Source of the DNA: Microbacterium sp. LWO12-1.2
GTDB taxonomy: Bacteria; Actinomycetota; Actinomycetes; Actinomycetales; Microbacteriaceae
Length of the DNA: 64,000 bases
Direction: 5' to 3'
Assembly (NCBI RefSeq): GCF_040675875.1
Contig: NZ_JBEGII010000001.1
Span: forward strand, 1,302,001-1,366,000
How positions within the stretch are numbered: position 1 is the stretch's first letter; each line of letters starts with the position of its first letter. The notes under the pieces were generated by a model. The model ran no database searches and had not been told where the DNA came from. It worked only from the letters and a program-made list of their open reading frames with translations. The translations under genes were made by a program, and so were the position numbers. Below are positions 37,234 to 44,802 of this stretch, one piece after another.

Positions 37234-37572
37234 ATGGTTACGCGTATGGGCACATTGAATTACGGCGTCGGCACTGAGCCCATTCACATCGAAGATCGCG
37301 CACTCGCACATCTGAAGATCGTCATCGCGACGAAGCTGCGCAGGAACGAGAGCTTCACACTGTCGTGGAAGCATCCCGAAGCCGACGCCCCTGGTCGTTC
37401 GACGATCTGGGTGCATCCGTCGATTCCTCTGCGCTTCACCTTCGACGACCCGGAGCCGCCGGAGATCAACGTGAAGTGGGTCGAGGAGCTGATGCACTCG
37501 GCGAACTCCACAGGCGGCATCCTCCTGGTGGATGAAGTGATCGATCTCCCCGCAGAGGCCGCAGCCGTCTAG
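37234..37572 (+). CDS. DUF7882-like small protein, copy 1
   Basis: The 112-residue protein has the core ALAHLKIVIATKLRRNESF, then WVHPSIPLRFTF and EELMHSAN. Proteins of this kind are common in Microbacteriaceae, are often mislabelled as ATP-dependent DNA ligase, and to my knowledge have no assigned function. GGAGGA lies only 4 nt before ATG 37234; the internal ATG at 37246 (MGTLNYG) matches the start of copy 2 at 39061 and could be the true start. It is 51 bp upstream of the metallo-hydrolase gene on the same strand. Confidence 0.75.
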   Translation: MVTRMGTLNYGVGTEPIHIEDRALAHLKIVIATKLRRNESFTLSWKHPEADAPGRSTIWVHPSIPLRFTFDDPEPPEINVKWVEELMHSANSTGGILLVDEVIDLPAEAAAV

Positions 37573-37623
37573 GCCTGTTCACCCGCATTCGAAACGACAT
37601 CGGCCTGCCCCTAGGGTGGGCGT

Positions 37624-38982
37624 ATGGACGAACTCGACAGTCGCGAGGTACCCGCCCGAGACCATGATCTGCGCGACGAGCGACTGTACGAGATGTCCCC
37701 CGGCGTCGAGTATTTCGCCCTCGTGGACGCCGTCGCCTCCGACGCCGTCATGCTCGATGTCATCGACTCGCGCGACAGCAGGCTTGTCAACTCCGCCGCT
37801 GCGCGTCAGACGTCGGGATGGTTCCGGGAACGCTGGCGTACTGCCTTCGAGGCCCCCGAGGTAGCAACGGAAGTCCTCGCAGCGCTGGAGTCGTTCGAGG
37901 GTGGGCTCGCGATCGTGCCTCTCGCCGAAGGGACGGGCGATTGGGAGGATTGGCACCGGCAGGGCACCTGGTTGCGGGTGACCTCCACCGGGGAAGCCGC
38001 AGGGCGCATCGACGCTGCCGCCGTGGAACCGGACGAGGGACGCCGCCTCCACAGGATCTTCGGCATGACCCTCTGGCCGAGTGCCGAAGCGCGTGTGGTG
38101 AGCGACGCGTTCTCTGACGTCCGTGCGCTCGCACAGACGATCGCCCTCGATATCGGACAGGGGTCAGCGAACATGCTCGTCGACCAGCAGGGCCAGGCCC
38201 GCTTGTACTTCGATGTCGGGGCCGCGGATGGCCGGAACGCGAGGACTCGGCCCGCGAACCTGCCTTTCTGCGTCTGCAACGCTCCACCTGTGATCCTGTC
38301 GCACTGGGATACCGACCACTGGGCAGGCGCGAAACACGAGACCGGGCTGCTCTCATTGACCTGGATCGCCCCGCGCCAGATGATCGGTCCCACGCACGCG
38401 ACGCATGGAGCCCGCATCCTGCAGGCAGGCGGCCGGCTGTTGATCGTGAAGCGGTCGAGCCACCCCCGCGTGCGTGTCCAGCTGGCATCCCAGGACATCG
38501 ATCTGGCGTACTGCTCAGGAGCTTTCCACGCGAACCGCAAGAGCAACCGCAACGACAACGGCCTGGCTCTGTCGATCAGACGTCAGGCCGACGATCTGTG
38601 TTGGATCTATCCGGGAGACGCCGACTATTCCGTGATGCCTTCCTTCGGTGGCTCCCCGGTCGTCCTCATCGCCTCACATCATGGTGCCAAGCAGAAGCTC
38701 CGGGGCACCCCTCCTCAGCGCGGGCGCCGCCCGTACGCGCGGTTGCTCTACTCCTTCGGGCCGAACAACTCGTACGGTCACCCGCACCCAGGTACGACCG
38801 CCTCACACCACAACCAGGGCTGGCTACACGCGGGTACCGGGGCTCAGGGTCCCGACGTGCTGGCCACATCGCGATCGGCCGGCTCGAGCAGCACGAGAGG
38901 ACCTGTTGCCGCGGGATGGACCGCACGCCCCGCTGCGCAGCCTCATCTGCAGCGCGCGCACGGGATCATTCCCACGACATAG
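37624..38982 (+). CDS. Stand-alone ComEC-type metallo-beta-lactamase-fold hydrolase with an unrecognised N-terminal region
   Basis: Residues 175-390 of 452 follow the ComEC/Rec2 hydrolase module: DIGQGSANMLV, the metal motif SHWDTDHW (H227, D229, D231, H232), RNDNGLALSI, YPGDAD, IASHHGAK and FGPNNSYGHPHP. Residues 1-170 match nothing I know, and the last 60 residues are low-complexity. No competence membrane domain is attached, so DNA uptake is unlikely. A nuclease or phosphodiesterase role is possible by analogy. It is flanked on both sides by DUF7882 genes. A TAGGGT lies 7 bp before the ATG, so the message may be nearly leaderless. Confidence 0.75.
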   Translation: MDELDSREVPARDHDLRDERLYEMSPGVEYFALVDAVASDAVMLDVIDSRDSRLVNSAAARQTSGWFRERWRTAFEAPEVATEVLAALESFEGGLAIVPLAEGTGDWEDWHRQGTWLRVTSTGEAAGRIDAAAVEPDEGRRLHRIFGMTLWPSAEARVVSDAFSDVRALAQTIALDIGQGSANMLVDQQGQARLYFDVGAADGRNARTRPANLPFCVCNAPPVILSHWDTDHWAGAKHETGLLSLTWIAPRQMIGPTHATHGARILQAGGRLLIVKRSSHPRVRVQLASQDIDLAYCSGAFHANRKSNRNDNGLALSIRRQADDLCWIYPGDADYSVMPSFGGSPVVLIASHHGAKQKLRGTPPQRGRRPYARLLYSFGPNNSYGHPHPGTTASHHNQGWLHAGTGAQGPDVLATSRSAGSSSTRGPVAAGWTARPAAQPHLQRAHGIIPTT

Positions 38983-39060
38983 CAGCGGCTGCCTAGGCAA
39001 GCACGCGCGTTCCCGTCAAGCCCCTGTCCACTCACCACAAGGTCTTCTAGTGTCCTGACC

Positions 39061-39357
39061 ATGGGAACACTCGAATACAACAGCTCTCGGCCGCCGATCG
39101 AGATCGATGACGAGACTCTCGCACACCTGAAGATCATCATCGCGACGAAACTGCGCCGGCAGGAGAGCTTCATGATGACGTGGCTTCCCGACGATAAGAA
39201 CCCCGTGGGTCGGCTCACCGCGTGGGTTCATCCGAGCATCCCTATGGTTTTCGCCTTCGACGCCCCCAAGGTGCCCAAGATCGACGCGGCGCGGATCGCC
39301 CGCATGATGGAGAGCCTGAACGCCCACGGCGAGCTGCTGATCGATCAGATGGGGTGA
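39061..39357 (+). CDS. DUF7882-like small protein, copy 2
   Basis: The 98-residue protein is a clear paralogue of the one at 37234: TLAHLKIIIATKLRRQESF and WVHPSIPMVFAF align without gaps in the core, and about half the residues are identical by eye. The ATG at 39061 is preceded 7 nt upstream by TAGTGT and by no Shine-Dalgarno, which suggests a leaderless message. It ends 40 bp before the tRNA terminator. Function unknown. Confidence 0.78.
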   Translation: MGTLEYNSSRPPIEIDDETLAHLKIIIATKLRRQESFMMTWLPDDKNPVGRLTAWVHPSIPMVFAFDAPKVPKIDAARIARMMESLNAHGELLIDQMG

Positions 39358-39395
39358 GGTGGGGGCCGCGATCACGCAGCACTCCCCCGGACACG

Positions 39396-39421
39396 AAAAA
39401 CCCCCGGATAACCGGGGGTTT
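39396..39421 (-). terminator. Intrinsic terminator of the tRNA-Gly-Cys-Val transcript
   Basis: A 10-bp stem (39398-39407 with 39412-39421) closes an ATAA loop. Read on the minus strand it ends in a run of five T (39396-39400), just after tRNA-Val. It can also terminate the plus-strand DUF7882 transcript. Confidence 0.85.
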
Positions 39422-39426
39422 CAGTG

Positions 39427-39498
39427 TGCGCGATACTGGGATCGAACCAGTGACCTCTTCCGTGTCAGGGAAGCGCGCTACCGCTGCGCCAATCGCGC
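39427..39498 (-). tRNA. tRNA-Val (GAC)
   Basis: A 7-bp acceptor stem (GCGCGAT/ATCGCGC), a T-arm containing GGTTCGATCCC, and the anticodon loop CTGACAC with anticodon GAC identify it. No CCA is encoded. It is the third gene of a minus-strand tRNA transcript. Confidence 0.93.
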
Positions 39499-39527
39499 CT
39501 AAAAAGGCTGTTCAGTTGTGTGTGACG

Positions 39528-39598
39528 AGGTGGCGACGGGATTCGAACCCGTGTAAACGGCTTTGCAGGCCGGTGCCTAGCCGCTCGGCCACGCCACC
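39528..39598 (-). tRNA. tRNA-Cys (GCA)
   Basis: The acceptor stem GGTGGCG/CGCCACC, discriminator U, T-arm with GGTTCGAATCC and anticodon loop CTGCAAA (anticodon GCA) identify tRNA-Cys. It lies between the Gly and Val genes. Confidence 0.95.
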
Positions 39599-39652
39599 GT
39601 GTGGATTGACCCCACGCGTAAAGAGCCTTCCGAAGAAGACCCTCTACACTCG

Positions 39653-39725
39653 AGCGGATGACGAGACTCGAACTCGCGACCCCAACCTTGGCAAGGTTGT
39701 GCGCTACCAACTGCGCTACATCCGC
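39653..39725 (-). tRNA. tRNA-Gly (GCC)
   Basis: The acceptor stem GCGGATG/CATCCGC, T-arm with AGTTCGAGTCT and anticodon loop TTGCCAA (anticodon GCC) identify tRNA-Gly. It is the first gene of the minus-strand tRNA transcript. Confidence 0.95.
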
Positions 39726-39758
39726 ATTTCGTTCCCGGTTGTCCCGGGCACTCATGAA

Positions 39759-39787
39759 ACATTAGCCGATGATTCGCTGGTGTCCAA
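39759..39787 (-). promoter_or_regulatory. Promoter of the tRNA-Gly-Cys-Val operon
   Basis: On the minus strand TTGGAC (39782-39787) and TAATGT (39759-39764) are 17 bp apart. The -10 is about 33 bp upstream of the tRNA-Gly 5' end, a good fit to a housekeeping sigma promoter. Confidence 0.65.
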
Positions 39788-39877
39788 ACCCGAAGCGAAT
39801 CTCGCGCGTGTCTCCCAGGATGGTCATCCGGGCGACTTCGGGTCGGGTAGTATCGGTTGTCGAGCCTCACAGCTCAT

Positions 39878-39950
39878 GGGCGATTGGCGCAGTTGGTAGC
39901 GCGCTTCCTTCACACGGAAGAGGTCATCGGTTCGAGTCCGGTATCGCCCA
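39878..39950 (+). tRNA. tRNA-Val (CAC)
   Basis: The acceptor stem GGGCGAT/ATCGCCC, discriminator A, T-arm with GGTTCGAGTCC and anticodon loop TTCACAC (anticodon CAC) identify it. It is closely similar to the minus-strand tRNA-Val (GAC). A TAGTAT at 39848-39853 could be its -10. Confidence 0.94.
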
Positions 39951-40023
39951 CAGATCAGAAGCCCTCGATTCGTCGGGGGCTTCTTGTGTTTCCGATGTCC
40001 GTGGCGGCGCGTAGGTTCGCGCT

Positions 40024-40455
40024 GTGCCCACGATCGACGCCCTCCCCGGCCCCTGCCACCTGTGCGGCGGCTCGACCGGCACCCGGATCGAGCATGCCTG
40101 GGTGTGCACGGTCTGCGGGTGGCGGTATGGCGACGTGCCCGACTCGGGCCTGCCCCTTCCTCGAGTGGATGTCGTCTACTACCTGCGCTTCGATCGCCGG
40201 GTGAAGATCGGCACCAGCAGACGGCCTCGCCAGCGTCTCGCCAGCATCCGCCACGACGAGTTACTTGCCTTCGAACGCGGAGACAGAGTCGTCGAGCACC
40301 GTCGGCACCTCGAGTTCGCCGCCCTGCGAGAAGGGGGCGAGTGGTTCACCCTGACGTCCGCGTTGGATGAGCACATCGCGACCGTCCGCGCCGCGGGCGA
40401 ACCCTGGCATCTCTATGCACGATGGTTCAGCGAGGCGCTCCAGCGCAACGGATGA
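40024..40455 (+). CDS. Zinc-ribbon plus GIY-YIG (T5orf172/MUG113-like) protein
   Basis: The 143-residue protein has a zinc ribbon (C11/C14 and C28/C31). A GIY-YIG-type fold follows: VVYYLRF (50-56), KIGTS (61-65), the conserved arginine in QRLASIRHD, and E97 in HLEFAAL, followed by GEWF. This is the pattern of T5orf172/MUG113 domains, found in phage and defence proteins and as solitary proteins. A nuclease role is plausible but untested. The GTG at 40024 is the only good start. It is monocistronic between tRNA-Val and a strong hairpin. Confidence 0.8.
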   Translation: MPTIDALPGPCHLCGGSTGTRIEHAWVCTVCGWRYGDVPDSGLPLPRVDVVYYLRFDRRVKIGTSRRPRQRLASIRHDELLAFERGDRVVEHRRHLEFAALREGGEWFTLTSALDEHIATVRAAGEPWHLYARWFSEALQRNG

Positions 40456-40469
40456 CGAGCGACCGGCAC

Positions 40470-40518
40470 ACATGAGTCGGGCCGCTGCTCCCGAGGAGAA
40501 CAGCGGCCCGACTCATGT
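40470..40518. terminator. 18-bp perfect inverted repeat, bidirectional terminator
   Basis: The arms 40470-40487 and 40501-40518 pair over 18 bp with no mismatch, around a 13-nt loop. It lies between two convergent genes (the GIY-YIG gene and the SPW gene), as a shared terminator should, although T-tracts are absent. Confidence 0.75.
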
Positions 40519-40571
40519 CATCACAGGATCAGAGGCAGCTCACGAGACAGCGGGAGCGGCCGGGGTGCAGG

Positions 40572-40958
40572 TCACGCGGTGGCGACCCTGTTTCGCGACG
40601 GTGCCGGCTGCGGCTGCGAGAACAGCACGACGACGATTACGGCGGCGCCGACGACGACGTGCGGCAGCCAGACGTTCACTGCCTCACCGGAGAAGCCGAA
40701 GATCCACGGCGACAACGCCAGGAACAGGCTCGCGACGATGTCGAACACGAGGTGGACGGGCATCGGGATGAAGCCGAAGGGTCCCCATTCGTACCTCGTG
40801 AACAGGCTGTAGACGATGAGCCCGACGCCCAGGACGATCGGGATCACCACGGCCGGGCCACCCATGGCGGCGAAGCCGAAGAGCCACGGTGCGGCGATGA
40901 GCGCGATACCCACGATGTAGTCGAGTGCACCGTGGACCTTGGTGGGGATGAAACGCAT
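40572..40958 (-). CDS. SPW-repeat membrane protein
   Basis: The 128-residue protein has four membrane segments in two related halves, each with the SPW-type motif: IGIALIAAPWLFGFA early and VASLFLALSPWIFGFSG later. The family is integral to the membrane and of unknown function. The ATG at 40958 has a strong AAGGAGGA upstream. It is divergent from the ABC transporter operon. Confidence 0.88.
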   Translation of the reverse strand: MRFIPTKVHGALDYIVGIALIAAPWLFGFAAMGGPAVVIPIVLGVGLIVYSLFTRYEWGPFGFIPMPVHLVFDIVASLFLALSPWIFGFSGEAVNVWLPHVVVGAAVIVVVLFSQPQPAPSRNRVATA

Positions 40959-41085
40959 GATTCCTCCTTGTGCTTCGCCGCGGTTGCGGCTCAACGATGG
41001 TTCGGCACCCACCCCGAAACGGATTGTCGGAACTCAGTGCACGCGCCCATCGGGAAGCCGCAAGCCCCCTTCTCCTCACAGTCGT

Positions 41086-41098
41086 GTCACAGTGTGAC
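41086..41098. promoter_or_regulatory. GTCACA-G-TGTGAC palindrome upstream of the ABC operon
   Basis: A 13-bp inverted repeat with a single central base lies 88 bp upstream of the binding-protein gene, in the divergent gap with the SPW gene. It shares the 10-mer ACAGTGTGAC with the promoter region of the TetR gene at 63454-63463. Confidence 0.4.
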
Positions 41099-41185
41099 GC
41101 CGCGGTATCCCAAAATATCGGCGGATCGATAGGTTCGAGATACCCGTGCTTACCCGCGCACGACACCCGACCTCAGGAGCAAGAC

Positions 41186-42244
41186 ATGTCCTCTCGCCGC
41201 CGTGCCCTCGCGGGCGCATCCCTCCTTCTCGCCAGCACCCTGCTGGTCTCGGCCTGCACCTCGACCGGAGCCGGAGAGGCCACGGACTCCGCCGAAGACG
41301 CGCCGCCCATCACGTTCCTGTACTCGCCCTACGCGGACTACGCGCCGTTCTTCCTCGCCGAGGAAAAGGGCTACTTCGAAGACGCCGGCGTCGACGTCGA
41401 GCTCGTCGCCAAGGGTGGGAGCTCGGGCGAGACCTACCAGCAGGTGAGCACGGGCAACATCACCGCCGGCGGCGCGACCTGGGGCGCCGGCCTGTTCAAC
41501 GCCACCAAGTCAGGCGCTTCGATCTCCGTCATCGCCAGCGTCTCCCGCATCCCCGAGTCGGGCCCCAACCCCTCTCCCCTGCTCGCCTCCGATGCCTCGG
41601 GCATCACCGATGCCGCCGACCTCAAGGGCAAGAAGATCGGCATCCCCGGTGACGGCGGCTTCGGCATCTACTCCGTCGCGCTGGCACTGGAATCCGTCGG
41701 TCTCTCGGTCGCAGACGTCGAGCTGGTGAACCTCAGCCCCGGCGACATCCCCGCCGCGCTCGCGAACGGGTCCGTCGAGGCCAGCTGGTCCATCGAGCCC
41801 ATCTCGTCTGCCGTCATCGCCCAGGGCATCGGACACGAGCTGCTCGACATCGACTACCAGGCCGGCGTCGAGCTCGGCGCGATGGTCTTCAATACCGAGT
41901 ACGTCGACAAGCACCCGGCCGCCGTCACCGCCTTCACCGCGGCCTACCTCAAGGCTGTGAAGGAGCTCGAGGACGGCGGATGGCAGGACCCGGCCACGCA
42001 GAAGATCATCGCCGAGTACACCGACCTCCCCGTCGAGACCCTGACCTCCATCGCGCTCACCACGCAGGACCCGAGCGGCGCGATCGACTGGGAGGACGTC
42101 GCCCGCCAGGAGCAGTTCTTCCGTGATCGCGACGCTCTCGAGTTCGACGGCGACTCCGGCATCCAGGACATCTACCGCGACGACATCCTGAGCGACGCGA
42201 TCGCTCTCGTCGAGAGCGGCGACCTGGCACCCGCCGGGAAATGA
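41186..42244 (+). CDS. ABC transporter substrate-binding lipoprotein (SsuA/TauA/NMT1-like)
   Basis: The 352-residue protein has a lipoprotein signal with lipobox LVSAC (about residues 20-24). It then has the NMT1/ThiY-like fold: FLYSPYADYAPFFLAEEKGYF, DLKGKKIGIPGDGGFG and LSPGDIPAALANGSVEASW. This group binds sulfonates, taurine, nitrate or pyrimidine precursors; the substrate cannot be told here. The ATG at 41186 follows CAGGAG. It overlaps the ATPase gene as ATGA and heads the operon. Confidence 0.9.
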   Translation: MSSRRRALAGASLLLASTLLVSACTSTGAGEATDSAEDAPPITFLYSPYADYAPFFLAEEKGYFEDAGVDVELVAKGGSSGETYQQVSTGNITAGGATWGAGLFNATKSGASISVIASVSRIPESGPNPSPLLASDASGITDAADLKGKKIGIPGDGGFGIYSVALALESVGLSVADVELVNLSPGDIPAALANGSVEASWSIEPISSAVIAQGIGHELLDIDYQAGVELGAMVFNTEYVDKHPAAVTAFTAAYLKAVKELEDGGWQDPATQKIIAEYTDLPVETLTSIALTTQDPSGAIDWEDVARQEQFFRDRDALEFDGDSGIQDIYRDDILSDAIALVESGDLAPAGK

Positions 42245-43005
42245 GCGGCCTCAGCGTCAAGGGGCTCTGGAAGGCGTATCCGAACGCGGATCGCAAGGAT
42301 GAGCTCCTGGTGGCCCTCGAGGACATCGATCTGGAGATCGCGGACAACGAGTTCGTCTGCGTCCTCGGCCCCTCGGGCTGTGGCAAGAGCACTCTGCTCC
42401 GCATCGCCGCCGGCCTCGAGAAGCCGAGCCTCGGGACGATCGAGACCTCCAGCCGTCCCTCCGTGGTGTTCCAGGAGCACGGCGTCTTCCCCTGGCTGAC
42501 CGTCGCGCAGAACATCGGCTATCCGCTCAAGCTGCGAGGCCTGTCGCGCGCGCAGCGGAACGAGCGCGTGGAGCAGCTCCTCGACCTCGTGGGACTGTCG
42601 GAGTTCGGCGGCTACTTCCCCGCACAGATCTCCGGCGGCATGCGCCAGCGCACCTCGGTGGCGCGTGCACTCGCGGACGACGGCGATCTGCTGCTCATGG
42701 ACGAGCCCTTCGGCGCTCTCGACGAGCAGACACGGGTGGCACTTCAGCAGGAGCTCCTGCAGATCTGGGAACGCACCTCGAAGGCGGTCATGTTCATCAC
42801 CCACAGCGTCGACGAAGCCCTCATGCTCGCCGACCGCGTCGTCGTGATGTCGCACCGTCCCGGTCGCATCATCGACGACATCGAGGTGCCGTTCGGGCGG
42901 CCGCGCGATATCGCCGGGCTCCGGAAGGACCCGCGCTACGGCGAGATCACGGAACGGCTGTGGACTCTGCTGGAACACGGAACGGAACAGGAGGTGGCGT
43001 CGTGA
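42241..43005 (+). CDS. ABC transporter ATP-binding protein (SsuB/TauB-like)
   Basis: The 254-residue ATPase has Walker A GPSGCGKST, Q-loop VVFQEHGVFPW, signature ISGGMRQR, Walker B LLLMDEPFGALDE and the H-loop FITHSVDEA. This matches importers of the sulfonate/nitrate/taurine class. It overlaps the binding-protein gene by 4 nt and the permease gene as GTGA. Confidence 0.94.
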   Translation: MSGLSVKGLWKAYPNADRKDELLVALEDIDLEIADNEFVCVLGPSGCGKSTLLRIAAGLEKPSLGTIETSSRPSVVFQEHGVFPWLTVAQNIGYPLKLRGLSRAQRNERVEQLLDLVGLSEFGGYFPAQISGGMRQRTSVARALADDGDLLLMDEPFGALDEQTRVALQQELLQIWERTSKAVMFITHSVDEALMLADRVVVMSHRPGRIIDDIEVPFGRPRDIAGLRKDPRYGEITERLWTLLEHGTEQEVAS

Positions 43006-43817
43006 GCGCGATCGCCGATCCGGCCATCGAACGGCAGCTCAAGGACGCGGTCAAGGCTGAACGCGGCTCGGTGTGGGTCCGTCGTCTCGGGCCGTACACG
43101 CCGCTGCTCATCCTGCTGGTCTGGGAGATCTGCAGCCGGACGGGCGTTCTCGATGCACGCTTCTTCCCCGCACCGAGCTCGATCGTGGAGACCTTCTTCG
43201 AGCTGCTGGCTTCGGGAGTACTGCTCGAGAACATCAGCATCACGCTGTCGCGCATCGCGATCGGATTCGTGATGGGAGCGATTCCCGGGATCATCCTGGG
43301 TGTCCTGCTCGGATCTGTGCGCACCCTGCGCCTGCTGCTGGACCCGATCTTCTCGAGCCTGCTGCCCGTGCCGAAGGTCGCGATCTTCCCGCTGCTCCTG
43401 CTGATCTTCGGACTGGGAGAGACGAGCAAGTACGTCATCGTCGCGATCGGCGTGTTCTTCTATCTCCTGTTCAACACGCTCAGCGGAGTCATGCAGACGC
43501 CTCCACTGCTCAACGACGTCGCGAACGCGAACGGCGCCACCCGTCTGCAGCGCTGGATGACCGTGTCCTTCCCCTATGCGCTGCCCTCCATCTTCACCGG
43601 CATCAAGCTGGCGACCGGAGGAGCGTTCGTCATCATCGCAGCGTCGGAGTTCGTCGGCGCGAACAGCGGCCTCGGCTACATGATCTGGAGCTCATGGGGC
43701 ACCTTCGCCGTCTCGAAGATGTATGTCGGCATCGTCACGATCTCGGTGCTCGGCTACGCGGCGACCTGGCTGTGGGCGCTCCTCGAGCGTCGTGTCGTGC
43801 CCTGGGTGAAGTACTGA
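43002..43817 (+). CDS. ABC transporter permease (SsuC/TauC-like)
   Basis: The 271-residue permease has about six membrane segments and the BPD_transp_1 coupling-loop region (VANANGATRLQRW with a degenerate EAA loop). The segment FFPAPSSIVETFFELL near the N-terminus is typical of SsuC/TauC. The GTG at 43002 overlaps the ATPase stop; the longer frame from 42960 reads inside that gene. Confidence 0.92.
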   Translation: MSAIADPAIERQLKDAVKAERGSVWVRRLGPYTPLLILLVWEICSRTGVLDARFFPAPSSIVETFFELLASGVLLENISITLSRIAIGFVMGAIPGIILGVLLGSVRTLRLLLDPIFSSLLPVPKVAIFPLLLLIFGLGETSKYVIVAIGVFFYLLFNTLSGVMQTPPLLNDVANANGATRLQRWMTVSFPYALPSIFTGIKLATGGAFVIIAASEFVGANSGLGYMIWSSWGTFAVSKMYVGIVTISVLGYAATWLWALLERRVVPWVKY

Positions 43818-43827
43818 ACGGAGCGAC

Positions 43828-44802
43828 ATGAGGGTCATCACTGCGCATCTCCTCGCCGATCTCCGCCAGACGCTGGGCGCGGCGGCGCCTGCGGCGGATC
43901 CCGCAGACGTCGCGCGTGCGGCATTCTGGCTCGTGCAGGCGGAACAGCTCGGTCTCGGCGAGTTCGGGATCCGGATGCTGGTCCGTGAACTCGAACGGCT
44001 CGAGGAGGACGACGCGACGGCCGCGGCGAACGTCGGGGACGGTGCCGCGATCGGCTCGATCGACGCGACAGCAGTCCCTGGTGTGGTCGCGCTGGCGTCC
44101 GCGGTGCGGCGTGCCTCGGAAGCCGTCGCTGCACATGGACTGGCTCTCGTGGGAATCCGCGGAGCCGGTGCGCTCGGCATCCTGGGTCTCGCCGCGCGAT
44201 CGCTCGCGTCGCAGGGCACCGTCGCCTTCATCGCGGCACAGTCCCCCGCAGCCGTCGCGCCGTGGGGGGCACGGGCCGCCGCTATCGGCACGAATCCGCT
44301 CGCGATCGCCGTTCCACGCACCGAGGCTCCTCCCCTGGTCGTCGACTACGCGACGTCGTCGCTCACCCTGGCCGCCGTGCATGAGGCGCGCCGCTCCGGT
44401 GCGCTGCTCCCCGAGGGCATCGCGCTGGACGCGGCCGGCGAGCCGACCGTCGATCCTGCCGCCGTGGCCGCCGTGCTCCCTGCGGGGCTCGCAGGCTCAC
44501 TGACCGGGCTGGTCGTCGAACTGCTGGCCGGCGTCGCGGTGGGAGGACGGGTCACCGATCCGGAGGCACGGATGAGCCGGGGCGCCGTGATCGTGGCGTT
44601 CGATCCTGCCCGCGCCGGTGGCACCGACGCGGCCGCGGCTGCGTCCACACTCGACCGCGACTGGCGCGCCGCAGGAGGACACCTGCCCGCGCGCTTCGAC
44701 GCGCTCGGAGACCGGCCGGAAGACCTCCCCGACGCCCTCGAGATCGAAGAGTCCGCGGTCGCCTGGTTGTCCGACAGAGTCGCCGGAAGCTCGCCCGCAT
44801 GA
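43828..44802 (+). CDS. Ldh_2 (malate/L-lactate dehydrogenase type) family protein lacking the usual histidines
   Basis: The 324-residue protein has the family's nucleotide-binding motifs: GTNPLAIAVPR and VVDYATSSLT. In active members an N-terminal SHG-x-x-R supplies the catalytic histidine and a NHFG-type motif lies near residue 115. Here these read EFGIR (45-49) and GAGALG (112-117), so both histidines are gone. It may be a divergent enzyme or a non-catalytic binding protein. It is 10 bp after the permease gene and overlaps the hydrolase gene by 4 nt. Family members act on 2-oxo acids, ureidoglycolate or sulfolactate. Confidence 0.75.
   Translation: MRVITAHLLADLRQTLGAAAPAADPADVARAAFWLVQAEQLGLGEFGIRMLVRELERLEEDDATAAANVGDGAAIGSIDATAVPGVVALASAVRRASEAVAAHGLALVGIRGAGALGILGLAARSLASQGTVAFIAAQSPAAVAPWGARAAAIGTNPLAIAVPRTEAPPLVVDYATSSLTLAAVHEARRSGALLPEGIALDAAGEPTVDPAAVAAVLPAGLAGSLTGLVVELLAGVAVGGRVTDPEARMSRGAVIVAFDPARAGGTDAAAAASTLDRDWRAAGGHLPARFDALGDRPEDLPDALEIEESAVAWLSDRVAGSSPA

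Noticed and set aside
38598..38996. Separate small gene in another frame at the end of the metallo-hydrolase
   Set aside because: No start signal and no family; more likely a shadow or a remnant of a frameshifted tail.
36400..40500. A genomic island inserted at the tRNA cluster
   Set aside because: No integrase, no direct repeat of a tRNA 3' end, and no marked shift in base composition were seen.
41013..41185. Riboswitch (thiamine or cobalamin) upstream of the ABC operon
   Set aside because: No TPP-box or B12-box consensus was found; only small inverted repeats.
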